DNA of 22,694 nt from an uncultured Bacilli bacterium (GCA_934130045.1 CAKOXI010000017.1:1-22694), one strand, 5' to 3'. Counted from the stretch's first letter, positions 7,822-15,656 are shown. Numbers and translations are program-made. The notes: a model not told the origin generated them from the letters alone.

Positions 7822-8310
7822 ATGGCTAGATTAATTATAATTGCTGCTATTGGTGAAAATAATGAATTAGGTAAAGATAATCATTTAATTTGGAAAATTT
7901 CTGAGGATTTAAATTTTTTTAAAGAAAAAACAAATGGTCATTATATAGTAATGGGTAGAAAAACTTTTGAATCATTACCTAAAATTTTAGATAATAGAAC
8001 ACATATCGTATTATCAAAAAGTAATTTGAACTTACCAGATAATGTCATTGTCATAAACAGTGTAGAAAAATTTTTAGAGTATATTAATAACATTAACGAT
8101 GATATATATGTCATCGGTGGTGCGATGATATATTCAAAATTAATTAACTATTGTCAAATCATGTATTTAACAGAAATACAAAGTAGTGATATTAATGCTG
8201 ATACATTTTTTCCGACATTTGATAAAAATGATTGGAATGAACAAATAATTGGTAATTTTTTAGAAAATGATTTAAAATATATTAGAAAGAAATATACTAA
8301 AAGATTGTAA
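7822..8310 (+). CDS. folA: Dihydrofolate reductase
   Basis: A 162-residue DHFR of standard length. Recognisable parts are the opening IIAAIGENNELGKDNHLIWKISEDL (catalytic acid near residue 28, W24), the NADPH-binding GRKTFESLP (45-53), IVLSKS, and YVIGGAMIYSKLI (96-108). It reduces dihydrofolate to tetrahydrofolate with NADPH. There is no thyA beside it. It begins only 26 bases after greA, directly after a terminator hairpin, and the bases before the ATG (GATAAAAAA) contain no Shine-Dalgarno motif, unlike every other gene in the window. No better in-frame start exists that keeps the conserved N-terminus. Confidence 0.96.
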   Translation: MARLIIIAAIGENNELGKDNHLIWKISEDLNFFKEKTNGHYIVMGRKTFESLPKILDNRTHIVLSKSNLNLPDNVIVINSVEKFLEYINNINDDIYVIGGAMIYSKLINYCQIMYLTEIQSSDINADTFFPTFDKNDWNEQIIGNFLENDLKYIRKKYTKRL

Positions 8311-8333
8311 AAGATAAAAAAATATTATATACT
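8305..8333 (+). promoter_or_regulatory. Promoter for tig
   Basis: TTGTAA (8305-8310), a 17-base spacer and TATACT (8328-8333). The -35 lies on the folA stop codon. A GAGGAGG SD follows at about 8350-8356. Confidence 0.65.
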
Positions 8334-8362
8334 ATAGTAGTATTGATTTGAGGAGGATTTAA

Positions 8363-9613
8363 ATGGCAAATAAAAATGAATTAGAAATAATAATTAAAAT
8401 TGAAGGAAAAGAATGGGAAGATGCTTTAGATAAAGCTTATGATAAAGCAAGTAAAAAAGCAAAAATTGATGGATTTAGACCTGGTAAGGCACCAAAGGAA
8501 GTTTTCTTAAAGAAATATGGTAAAGAATCATTGTATATGGATGCTGCTAACATTAGTGCTAATTTAGCTTATGATAAAATGTTAGAAGAAAATAAAAATT
8601 TAGAGATAGTTGCTCAACCAGTTTTAGATATAAATAAAATTGATGAAACAGGTGTTGAATTTAAATTTATTTTAACATTAAAACCTGTTGTTAAATTAGG
8701 ACAATATAAGGGATTAAATGTAAAAAAAGAGAGTGTTGAAGTAACTAAAAAAGAAGTAGAAGAAAATATTGAAGCTATGCGTAAAAGATATGCTGAAAAT
8801 GTTGAAAAAGATGGAAATGTAGAAAATGGAGACATCGCTATTATTGACTTTGAAGGATTTAAAGATGGAGTTGCTTTTGAAGGTGGAAAAGGTGAAAATT
8901 ATTCTTTAACAATTGGTTCAGGAACATTTATTCCAGGATTTGAAGAACAATTAATTGGTATGAAAAAAGGAGAAGAAAAAGAAATTAATGTAACTTTCCC
9001 TAGTGATTATCATAGTGAAGAATTAAAAGGTCAACCAGTTGTATTTAAAGTAAAAGTTAATGAAGTAAAAACTATTAAGGTTCCAGAATTAGATAAAGAT
9101 TTCTTTGAAGATTTAGGTATGGAAGGTGTAGATTCTAAAGAAACATTAGAAAAACAAGTTGAAGAAAATATTAAAGTAAGAAAAGAACAAAATGCTGAAA
9201 ATAAATATTTTGATGATTTATTAGAAGCAGCAGGTAAAAATGTTGAAGTAGATATACCTCATGTAATGATTCATGAAGAAATAGATAGAATGATTAAACA
9301 ATATGAAGAAAATTTAAAAATGCAAGGATTAACATTAAAACAATTTTATCAATTTACAAATTCAGATGAAAAGGCATTAAAAGATCAAATGCATGAAGAA
9401 GCAGAAAAAAGAGTATTATATAGATTAATGTTAGAGGAAATTGCTAAAGAAGAAAAAATTGAAATAGATGATGATCAAGCTAATAAAGAAGCAGAATCTT
9501 TAGCAAGTAAATATAATATGAAAAAGGATGAATTCCTTAACCTATTTGGTGGAATTGAAATGATTAAATATGATTTAAAAATGAGACAAGCAATGGAAGT
9601 TTTAAAAAAATAA
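8363..9613 (+). CDS. tig: Trigger factor (ribosome-bound chaperone / PPIase)
   Basis: A 416-residue, full-length trigger factor. The N-terminal ribosome-docking domain carries the signature DGFRPGKAPKEVF (about residues 36-48). The FKBP-type prolyl isomerase domain covers about 150-240 (NGDIAIIDFEGFKDGVAFEGGKGENYSLTIGSG, then FIPGFEEQLIGMKKGEEKEINVTFP). The helical C-terminal chaperone domain runs from about 245 to the end, including VDIPHVMIHEEIDRMI. It binds ribosomal protein L23 and shields nascent chains. It has its own promoter and a strong AGGAGG SD, as fits an abundant protein, and codon use is more uniform than in its neighbours. Confidence 0.97.
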   Translation: MANKNELEIIIKIEGKEWEDALDKAYDKASKKAKIDGFRPGKAPKEVFLKKYGKESLYMDAANISANLAYDKMLEENKNLEIVAQPVLDINKIDETGVEFKFILTLKPVVKLGQYKGLNVKKESVEVTKKEVEENIEAMRKRYAENVEKDGNVENGDIAIIDFEGFKDGVAFEGGKGENYSLTIGSGTFIPGFEEQLIGMKKGEEKEINVTFPSDYHSEELKGQPVVFKVKVNEVKTIKVPELDKDFFEDLGMEGVDSKETLEKQVEENIKVRKEQNAENKYFDDLLEAAGKNVEVDIPHVMIHEEIDRMIKQYEENLKMQGLTLKQFYQFTNSDEKALKDQMHEEAEKRVLYRLMLEEIAKEEKIEIDDDQANKEAESLASKYNMKKDEFLNLFGGIEMIKYDLKMRQAMEVLKK

Positions 9614-9658
9614 TTTCTAATTTTTAAAAAAATATAGTATAATAAAATTGGTGATATG

Positions 9659-9976
9659 ATGGAGAACTTATGGCAGTATATTATAATTGTTATTGTACTT
9701 GTTGTAATAGCGCTTGCGATTACTAAATCAAAACATAAAGATTTTAAAATTGAAGCTAATAAATTGGTTGAATACCTAGGTGGTAAAGATAATATAATTA
9801 GTTATGAAGTTTTAAAATCTAGATTTGTAGTAAACCTAAAAAATATTGATATAGTCAATAAGGAAGGTATTCAAAAAATTGGTGCTCAGGGAATTGTTGA
9901 AATTGATAATCAATTGAAAATAATTTTAGGTGAGGAAGCAAAACAATTAAAAAAATATATTGATGAATTAAAGTGA
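9659..9976 (+). CDS. Small membrane protein with degenerate glucose-type PTS EIIB domain
   Basis: A 105-residue protein with one N-terminal membrane segment (about 7-22), a basic KSKHK flank, and a cytosolic domain (30-105) resembling glucose-type EIIB: LVEYLGGKDNI, then a strand with conserved R55, and IQKIGAQGIVEIDNQLKIILG. True EIIB has an ACITRL-like motif whose Cys is phosphorylated; here the equivalent position is Leu (VLKSRF, L52), so phosphotransfer by the usual route looks impossible. It may be a structural or sensory relic of the domain. ATGs exist at 9656 and 9659; GGTGA at 9650-9654 fits the second better. A TATAAT at 9638-9643 may be its -10. The stop codon is TGA and lies inside a terminator hairpin. 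The next gene is a histidine kinase. Confidence 0.75.
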   Translation: MENLWQYIIIVIVLVVIALAITKSKHKDFKIEANKLVEYLGGKDNIISYEVLKSRFVVNLKNIDIVNKEGIQKIGAQGIVEIDNQLKIILGEEAKQLKKYIDELK

Positions 9977-9994
9977 TGAATAATCACTTTTTTT
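9970..9994 (+). terminator. Intrinsic terminator overlapping the stop of the EIIB-like gene
   Basis: AAAGTGAT (9970-9977) pairs with ATCACTTT (9983-9990) around a 5-base loop, then T-rich sequence. The TGA stop (9974-9976) is in the first arm. Confidence 0.85.
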
Positions 9995-10001
9995 CGACAA
10001 A
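9991..10001 (-). promoter_or_regulatory. Consensus Spo0A-binding 0A box
   Basis: The minus strand reads TTTGTCGAAAA, which contains the TGTCGAA core of the Spo0A 0A box with the favoured flanking bases. It sits 47-57 bases upstream of the kinase ATG, and its first bases overlap the T-tract of the preceding terminator. This is the only exact TGTCGAA/TTCGACA I noticed. Binding is inferred, not shown. Confidence 0.6.
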
Positions 10002-10047
10002 TTTTGCGCAAAAATTGGTGTATATTGTAAATAAAGGAGGGGAGTAT

Positions 10048-11304
10048 ATGAATTTTTACGCAAATATATTTTTTCGCTTATTATATTTAACATATCCCTT
10101 ATTAATATATTTATTTTATGTTGCTTACAATAAAAATTATCAAAAAGAAGAAAATAATCTATTTCTAGATGTTGCACTTATAAGTTCTTTTTATCTTATG
10201 TTAAGGTTTAGACAACCTATGTTTCCAGAAATACCCCCTATTGTATCAAATGTACCACTTATAATGGCATATTTGAAAAAAAGATATATAACTGTTTTTC
10301 TATTATCTATTATTTTAATAATAAATTATATTTTTTACTTTGACCTTAATCCTATATTAATAATAATAGAATATATTGTTTATTATTTATTATATTTAAA
10401 ATTAAGATGTGAAAAAAATTATGAAGTAAAATTTGTTAATGCATTTATTATTTTAAAAGCCTTTTTCTTTAGCTTATTAAATATTCTTAATAATAATATA
10501 ATTGATAATAATTATTATGCATTTTTCATAAAAATATTTTCTTTAATAATTATGTTATATATAATAACTTATTTTACTCTTATTTTATTCAATAAGGGTG
10601 AAGAAATTATAAAATATCATATGGATTTAAAAGAATTAGAAAAGGAAAAACAAATTAGGACTTCTTTATTTAAAATAACTCATGAAATAAAAAATCCAAT
10701 TGCGGTGTGCAAAGGATATTTAGATATGTTTGATCCAAATAATAAGGAACATAGTATAAAATATATACCAATATTAAGGGAAGAAATAGAGCAAGTTTTA
10801 GTTTTATTACAAGATTTTTTATCTATTACTAAGGCTACATTAGAAAAAGAAACTTTGGATATATTTTTGTTAATAGAAGATGTAGTTGATAGTTTAAAAT
10901 TTATTCAAGATAAAAAAAATATAAAATTGATTATGAATTTACCAGAAGATGAAGTATATATTGATGGAGATTACAATAGGTTAAAACAAGTATTTATGAA
11001 TATAATTAAAAATAGTATAGAAGCAATTCCTGATAATAGAAATGGTGTAATAAGTATTGATTGTGAAATAAAAAAAGATAAATTGATGATTTATATTAAA
11101 GATAATGGAATAGGAATGAATTGTGAAACTTTAAATAAAATAAATGAACCTTTTTTTACAACAAAGGCTAATGGAACTGGGCTTGGAACAACATTATCAT
11201 TTGATATAATAAAAGCTCATGGTGGAAAAATTAAATATACATCAAAGGAAAATATTGGAACAAATGTAGAAATTGTTTTTGATATAATGCATGAAAACAT
11301 ATAG
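10048..11304 (+). CDS. KinB-like membrane sensor histidine kinase
   Basis: A 418-residue kinase. The first 180 residues hold five or six membrane segments with almost no extracellular domain; the rest is a HisKA dimerisation domain (H-box THEIKNPIAV, phospho-acceptor H212) and a HATPase domain with N-box NIIKNSIEAI (N318, N322), G1 KDNGIGM (D352-G354), F-box EPFFTTK and G2 GTGLG (376-380). Length, topology and the end NEPFFTTKANGTGLG resemble B. subtilis KinB (428 residues), a sporulation kinase feeding Spo0F/Spo0A. No response regulator is adjacent, as is usual for phosphorelay kinases. The frame is open upstream to 9973, but AAAGGAGG at 10033-10040 fixes the ATG at 10048. A 0A box lies upstream and a terminator overlaps its stop. 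The kinase call is firm; the sporulation role is inferred. Confidence 0.88.
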   Translation: MNFYANIFFRLLYLTYPLLIYLFYVAYNKNYQKEENNLFLDVALISSFYLMLRFRQPMFPEIPPIVSNVPLIMAYLKKRYITVFLLSIILIINYIFYFDLNPILIIIEYIVYYLLYLKLRCEKNYEVKFVNAFIILKAFFFSLLNILNNNIIDNNYYAFFIKIFSLIIMLYIITYFTLILFNKGEEIIKYHMDLKELEKEKQIRTSLFKITHEIKNPIAVCKGYLDMFDPNNKEHSIKYIPILREEIEQVLVLLQDFLSITKATLEKETLDIFLLIEDVVDSLKFIQDKKNIKLIMNLPEDEVYIDGDYNRLKQVFMNIIKNSIEAIPDNRNGVISIDCEIKKDKLMIYIKDNGIGMNCETLNKINEPFFTTKANGTGLGTTLSFDIIKAHGGKIKYTSKENIGTNVEIVFDIMHENI

Positions 11305-11318
11305 AAATATATGTTTTT
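11294..11318 (+). terminator. Terminator overlapping the kinase stop codon
   Basis: AAAACATAT (11294-11302) pairs with ATATGTTTT (11309-11317) with a 6-base loop and ends in a T-run. All AT except one G-C pair, so of modest strength. The TAG stop (11302-11304) straddles the arm and loop. Confidence 0.65.
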
Positions 11319-11333
11319 ATATTAAATTTATAT

Positions 11334-11362
11334 TTGACATACGAACAAATGTATACTAAAAT
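11334..11362 (+). promoter_or_regulatory. Candidate promoter for priA
   Basis: A perfect TTGACA (11334-11339), a 17-base spacer and TAAAAT (11357-11362). A TATACT closer to the -35 has an unsuitable spacing. The leader would be about 70 nt and AT-rich, with no structure I recognise. Confidence 0.55.
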
Positions 11363-11438
11363 ATATTATGTATTATGATATTTAGTATTTGATATTATTT
11401 ATATTAAATAGCTTTATTTTTAATTAGCAGGTGATATT

Positions 11439-13613
11439 ATGACAATTGATGTATTAGTGGAACTTAAAACTAAAAAGGTAGATAAAACGTTTACCTATTT
11501 AGTTCCTAAAGCATTAGAAGATTGTATAAAAATAGGCATTAGAGTATTAGTACCTTTTGGACATCAAAAGTTAGAGGGATTTGTTTTAAATATATATGAA
11601 AATCAAAAATATGATTATGAGTTAAAAGAAGTAATTAAAGTTATTGATGATAATTCTATATTAAATGATGAAATGCTACAGTTAGGTAGATATATAAGTA
11701 AGAAAACATTATCACCGTTGATTAGTTGCTATCAAGCTATGTTACCATCGGCTTTAAAGGCAAAAAAAGGATTTAATGTAAATAAAAAGACTATCTCTTA
11801 TTTAGTTTTAAACAAAAATAGTAATTTAGAAAAATTGAATTCTAAACAATTAGAAATTATAAATTTAATAAAACAAAAAGGAAAAATAACTAAAAAAGAA
11901 GCATCAGAAATTTCTACTTCTTCTATGACTACTTTAATAAACAAAGATATTATCAAAATAGAACAAAAAGAAGTATACAGAATAAATAAAGAATACGAAA
12001 AGAAAAAAAATAATATTACTTTAAATAAAGAGCAATTAAATGCTGTTAATACTGTTATAAATAATATTAATAAATTTAATCCATATTTATTATTTGGAGT
12101 AACTGGCAGTGGAAAAACAGAAGTATATATGAATATTATAGAATATGTTATTTCCTTAAATAAAGAGGCAATTGTGCTTGTACCGGAGATTAGTTTAACT
12201 CCTCAATTAACCAATAATTTTCATGAACGCTTTGGAAATGATATTGCCATTTTACATAGTAGACTAAGTGATGGGGAAAAATATGATGAATGGCGTAAAA
12301 TTGAAAAAAAAGAAGTAAAAATTGTTGTTGGAGCTAGAAGTGCTATATTTGCGCCCTTTGAAAATTTAGGAATTATAATTATTGATGAGGAACATTCAGA
12401 AAATTATAAGCAGGAAAATGTTCCCAAATATAATGCGATTGATATTGCTATTTTTAGAGCAAAAAAACATAATTGTCCAATGATTTTAGGGAGTGCTACT
12501 CCATCTATTGAAAGTTATACTAGAGCTAAAATGGGAATTTATAATTTATTACTTATGAAGAATAGGGTTAATAATTCATTGCCAAATGTAAAAATTGTTA
12601 ATATGAGAAATGAAATAAAAAAAGGTTTCAGTGTATTGTCAGAGTCATTAATTGAGGAAATTAATGAAAGATTATTAAAAAAAGAACAAACAATAATTTT
12701 ATTAAATAGACGTGGATATTCAACTGTTTTAACTTGTCATAATTGTGGTTTTACAGTAAAATGTCCTAACTGCGATATACCTCTTACATATCACAAAGAT
12801 ACAATGATTATGAGATGCCATTATTGTGGATATGGTGAAAAAAAGATTACTGTGTGTCCAAATTGTAAGGGAAGAGATATTAATGAATTTGGTATGGGAA
12901 CTCAAAAACTTCAAGAATATATTGAAAATAAATTCACTACAGCTAAAGTAGTTAGAATGGATGTTGATACGACAGTAAAAAAAGGTAGTCATGAAAAAAT
13001 TATAAATGATTTTAAAAATCATGAATATGACATTTTAATTGGAACACAAATGATAGCAAAAGGCCTTGATTTCCCATTAGTAACTTTGGTAGGTGTATTA
13101 AATGGTGATGCTAGTTTAAATATTCCTGATTTTAGGAGTGGCGAGCGAACTTTTCAATTATTAAATCAAATATCTGGTAGAGCAGGAAGAGGAAAGCTAC
13201 TTGGAACGGTTATAATTCAGTGTTTTAATGTTGATCACTATAGTATTAAACTGGCTTGTGAAAATGACTATGAAAGTTTTTATAATGAGGAGATGTTAAT
13301 ACGTAAAAAATTAAATTATCCTCCTTACTTTAATATTTGCTTAATAAAGGTTAATGGCAAGAATGAAGAAAATGTTATGAATGAAGCTAGTAAAATTAAA
13401 AAATATTTGGACATTAATTTAACTAAACATGTAAATGTATACGGTCCTAATTTTTCTAATATGCCAAAAATTAATAATATATATTATATGCAAATAATAA
13501 TAAAATATAAAAATATAAATGAAATTATAGAAAATGTTAATTTTATTTATAATAAATATAAGATAAATAATAAAGTAAATGTAGAAATAGATATAAATCC
13601 TATAAAGATATAG
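11439..13613 (+). CDS. priA: Primosomal replication-restart helicase PriA
   Basis: A 724-residue PriA, somewhat shorter than the roughly 800 of B. subtilis. Order: N-terminal 3'-end-binding and winged-helix domains (1-195), helicase lobe 1 with Walker A GVTGSGKT (220-227), VPEISLTPQL and DEEH (316-319), GSATPSIES, then the zinc-binding insert with eight cysteines (433, 436, 442, 445, 460, 463, 473, 476), helicase lobe 2 with GTQMIAKGLDFPLVTLVGV and QISGRAGR, and the C-terminal domain. All key motifs are intact. PriA reloads the replisome at stalled forks. An AGGTGAT SD precedes the ATG. It is followed closely by fmt, as in many Bacillota, although def, often between or beside them, is missing. 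Confidence 0.97.
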   Translation: MTIDVLVELKTKKVDKTFTYLVPKALEDCIKIGIRVLVPFGHQKLEGFVLNIYENQKYDYELKEVIKVIDDNSILNDEMLQLGRYISKKTLSPLISCYQAMLPSALKAKKGFNVNKKTISYLVLNKNSNLEKLNSKQLEIINLIKQKGKITKKEASEISTSSMTTLINKDIIKIEQKEVYRINKEYEKKKNNITLNKEQLNAVNTVINNINKFNPYLLFGVTGSGKTEVYMNIIEYVISLNKEAIVLVPEISLTPQLTNNFHERFGNDIAILHSRLSDGEKYDEWRKIEKKEVKIVVGARSAIFAPFENLGIIIIDEEHSENYKQENVPKYNAIDIAIFRAKKHNCPMILGSATPSIESYTRAKMGIYNLLLMKNRVNNSLPNVKIVNMRNEIKKGFSVLSESLIEEINERLLKKEQTIILLNRRGYSTVLTCHNCGFTVKCPNCDIPLTYHKDTMIMRCHYCGYGEKKITVCPNCKGRDINEFGMGTQKLQEYIENKFTTAKVVRMDVDTTVKKGSHEKIINDFKNHEYDILIGTQMIAKGLDFPLVTLVGVLNGDASLNIPDFRSGERTFQLLNQISGRAGRGKLLGTVIIQCFNVDHYSIKLACENDYESFYNEEMLIRKKLNYPPYFNICLIKVNGKNEENVMNEASKIKKYLDINLTKHVNVYGPNFSNMPKINNIYYMQIIIKYKNINEIIENVNFIYNKYKINNKVNVEIDINPIKI

Positions 13614-13628
13614 TTATTTTTGATTATT

Positions 13629-13639
13629 TATGTTAGAAT
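13629..13639 (+). promoter_or_regulatory. Candidate extended -10 promoter for fmt
   Basis: TATG-T-TAGAAT (13629-13639) matches the extended -10 form; no good -35 is seen at the right distance. The predicted start at about 13646 coincides with the AGGTGAT SD. It may supplement read-through from priA. Confidence 0.4.
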
Positions 13640-13655
13640 TATAGTAGGTGATAGA

Positions 13656-14621
13656 ATGAATTTAGATGATATAAATATAAAAAAAGAATTAAAAATTATT
13701 TTTATGGGTACTCCAGATTTTAGTGTACCTGTTTTAAAATCATTAATTGATAATTATAAAATTAGAGCAGTAATTACACAACCTGATAAAATTGTTGGTA
13801 GAGGTAATAAGATCGTTTTTTCTCCTATAAAAAAAGTCGCTTTAGAAAATACTATTTTAACATTACAACCAGCTAAAATTAGTGAATCAGTAGATGAAAT
13901 TTTAGCTTTAGAACCAGACTTAATTATAACTTGTGCATATGGACAAATTTTACCTAAGAAGATTTTGGATTATCCAAAATTAGGCTGTATTAATGTTCAT
14001 GCATCCTTACTTCCAAAATATAGAGGCGGTGCTCCAATTCATAGAGCAATTATGAATGGTGCTAAAAAAACTGGTATTACTATTATGTATATGGATCCTA
14101 AAATGGATGAAGGAGATATAATTAGCCAAGCCAGTGTAGAAATTACTGATACAGAAACCGCATCATCATTGCATGATAAGTTATCCATATTAGGGGCTAA
14201 TTTATTAATAGAAACTCTACCAGGTATTTTAAATGGTACATGTAGTAGAACTAAGCAAGATTCATCACTTGCATCATATGGATTTAATATTAAAAGGGAA
14301 GATGAAAAAATAGATTTTAATAAGACAAAAAGAGAAATTTATAATCAAATTAGGGGCTTAAATTCATGGCCTGGAAGTTATTGTATTTGTGAATCTAAAA
14401 TTTTAAAAGTTTGGCAAAGTTACATTACTGACAATTATTATCCTAATAAATTTAATGGTGAAATTACAAACATTTATAAAGATGGTTTTGGTGTTAAAGT
14501 TGAAAATGGCGAGATAGTATTTACTATAGTTCAACCAGAGGGAAAACAACCAATGAAAGCTATAGATTTTGTTAATGGGTTATTAAATAAAGGAAATGTA
14601 GTTGGAAAAATTTTAGAGTAG
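13656..14621 (+). CDS. fmt: Methionyl-tRNA formyltransferase
   Basis: A 321-residue protein of usual Fmt size. The N-terminal formyl-transfer domain contains IIFMGTPDFSVPVL, ITQPDKIVGRG, the catalytic INVHASLLPKYRGGAPIHRAI (formyl-folate binding and catalytic N/H) and MDEGDIISQ with the catalytic Asp; the C-terminal OB-like domain follows (FNIKREDEKIDFNKT onward, ending FVNGLL). It formylates initiator Met-tRNA using 10-formyl-tetrahydrofolate. The frame is open to a TTG at 13620, but the AGGTGAT at 13645-13651 fits the ATG at 13656; this leaves about a ten-residue extension before the conserved KIIFMGTPDF. The next gene's SD overlaps the fmt stop codon. Confidence 0.95.
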   Translation: MNLDDINIKKELKIIFMGTPDFSVPVLKSLIDNYKIRAVITQPDKIVGRGNKIVFSPIKKVALENTILTLQPAKISESVDEILALEPDLIITCAYGQILPKKILDYPKLGCINVHASLLPKYRGGAPIHRAIMNGAKKTGITIMYMDPKMDEGDIISQASVEITDTETASSLHDKLSILGANLLIETLPGILNGTCSRTKQDSSLASYGFNIKREDEKIDFNKTKREIYNQIRGLNSWPGSYCICESKILKVWQSYITDNYYPNKFNGEITNIYKDGFGVKVENGEIVFTIVQPEGKQPMKAIDFVNGLLNKGNVVGKILE

Positions 14622-14630
14622 GTGATTTTT

Positions 14631-15296
14631 TTGGAAGAAAAAGAAACTAAAATACAAAAGATAGGAAAAATTTTAAAAAACAGAAAATATAGAGCAGTAA
14701 TAACGTTGTTCTTGTATTTTATATTTTTCTTTATTTTATTTTCGATGGCAAATTTGAATGGTAATGATAATTATAATGGTAATGATAATTATATAGATGT
14801 GCCAAATAATTTACTAAATGATTATCAATCATATTATTTTGAAATAGAACTTAATATAAATGATCAATTATATAATTTTTCTGGAAGTTATATAGATGAT
14901 ACATATAGTATTGATTTTAATGAAAATAATTATAATTTTAAATTAAGTGATACACAAAATATAAATTTAAATAAGGATATAATTAATTCATTAAATTATA
15001 ATTTGAATTTTATAAATGAAGTTATAAAAAAATCTAAATTAATTTCTGAAAAAAATATTCTAACTGATAACAGTAAAGTAGAAGAATATACTATAAGTTT
15101 ATACGATTATTTAAATTTAAATGATATATATATAGAAGAATATGATAAAGAAGATTTAATATATATTTATGTTACTATAAAGGATGACAATATTGTTACA
15201 GTTGAACTTAATTTAGATAATTTATATAAATATTATGAGGAAGAATATAATAAATATAATTTTAAAATAAATATAAAAGAAATAAATGAAAAATAA
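14631..15296 (+). CDS. Unrecognised membrane-anchored protein
   Basis: I do not recognise a family. About 221 residues from a TTG start: a basic cytosolic N-terminus, one membrane segment (about 22-40), then an Asn/Tyr/Asp-rich domain of about 180 residues, probably outside the cell. Just after the membrane is a short repeat (NGNDNY twice), encoded by a perfect 18-bp tandem duplication. The frame is open from 14622, but AGGTGAT at 14620-14626, overlapping the fmt stop, serves the TTG at 14631 with the same spacing as hrcA's TTG. No lipobox and no catalytic motif are visible. Tight spacing to fmt and to the following small membrane protein suggests an operon. Confidence 0.7.
   Translation: MEEKETKIQKIGKILKNRKYRAVITLFLYFIFFFILFSMANLNGNDNYNGNDNYIDVPNNLLNDYQSYYFEIELNINDQLYNFSGSYIDDTYSIDFNENNYNFKLSDTQNINLNKDIINSLNYNLNFINEVIKKSKLISEKNILTDNSKVEEYTISLYDYLNLNDIYIEEYDKEDLIYIYVTIKDDNIVTVELNLDNLYKYYEEEYNKYNFKINIKEINEK
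14757..14792 (+). repeat. Perfect 2 x 18-bp tandem repeat within a coding region
   Basis: The unit AATGGTAATGATAATTAT occurs at 14757-14774 and again at 14775-14792 without change. Being a multiple of three it keeps frame and duplicates six residues in the linker after the membrane segment. Confidence 0.9.
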
Positions 15297-15310
15297 TAAA
15301 GAGGTGTTGT

Positions 15311-15613
15311 ATGGATTTAGCAGTTTTAATAGTTTTAATGGCAGTTGTAATTTTTTTCTTTAAAAGAATTGATAGTTTTATATATTTTATAGCTGTTGTT
15401 GATATATTTTTAAGAATTTTAACATTTATAAAAATACATGTTCCAGTTCCAGAATTACAGGCTTTAATAGGAAGGTACTTTCCAGAATCGATTCCAGCTA
15501 TTATAAATAAATATACAAGTGGAATTGTTAATACGATTTTTATATGGGTATATGCGATTATATTTATGATATTTTTGTTTTATATCGCAAGAATATTCTT
15601 TAGAAAAAAGTAA
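15311..15613 (+). CDS. Unrecognised small integral membrane protein
   Basis: A 100-residue hydrophobic protein with three likely membrane segments (about 3-17, 21-40 and 72-95), a central loop containing VPVPELQALIGRYFPESIP, and a basic C-terminus (FFRKK). No known family is recognised. GAGGTG at about 15301-15306 is a good SD for the ATG. It starts 14 bases after the previous gene, so the two are probably coexpressed, and it ends in its own terminator just upstream of the hrcA promoter. Function cannot be assigned. Confidence 0.75.
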   Translation: MDLAVLIVLMAVVIFFFKRIDSFIYFIAVVDIFLRILTFIKIHVPVPELQALIGRYFPESIPAIINKYTSGIVNTIFIWVYAIIFMIFLFYIARIFFRKK

Positions 15614-15640
15614 CATAATTATAGTGTTACTTTTAATTTT
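15606..15640 (+). terminator. Terminator before the heat-shock operon
   Basis: AAAAGTAACA (15606-15615) pairs perfectly with TGTTACTTTT (15625-15634), 9-base loop, then T-rich sequence. The TAA stop of the preceding gene (15611-15613) is inside the first arm. Confidence 0.85.
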
Positions 15641-15656
15641 GTAAAATTTTTATTTT

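Noticed and set aside
9973..10047. A 25-residue N-terminal extension of the histidine kinase
   Set aside because: It would run through a terminator hairpin and the 0A box, and has no SD, while AAAGGAGG fits the ATG at 10048.
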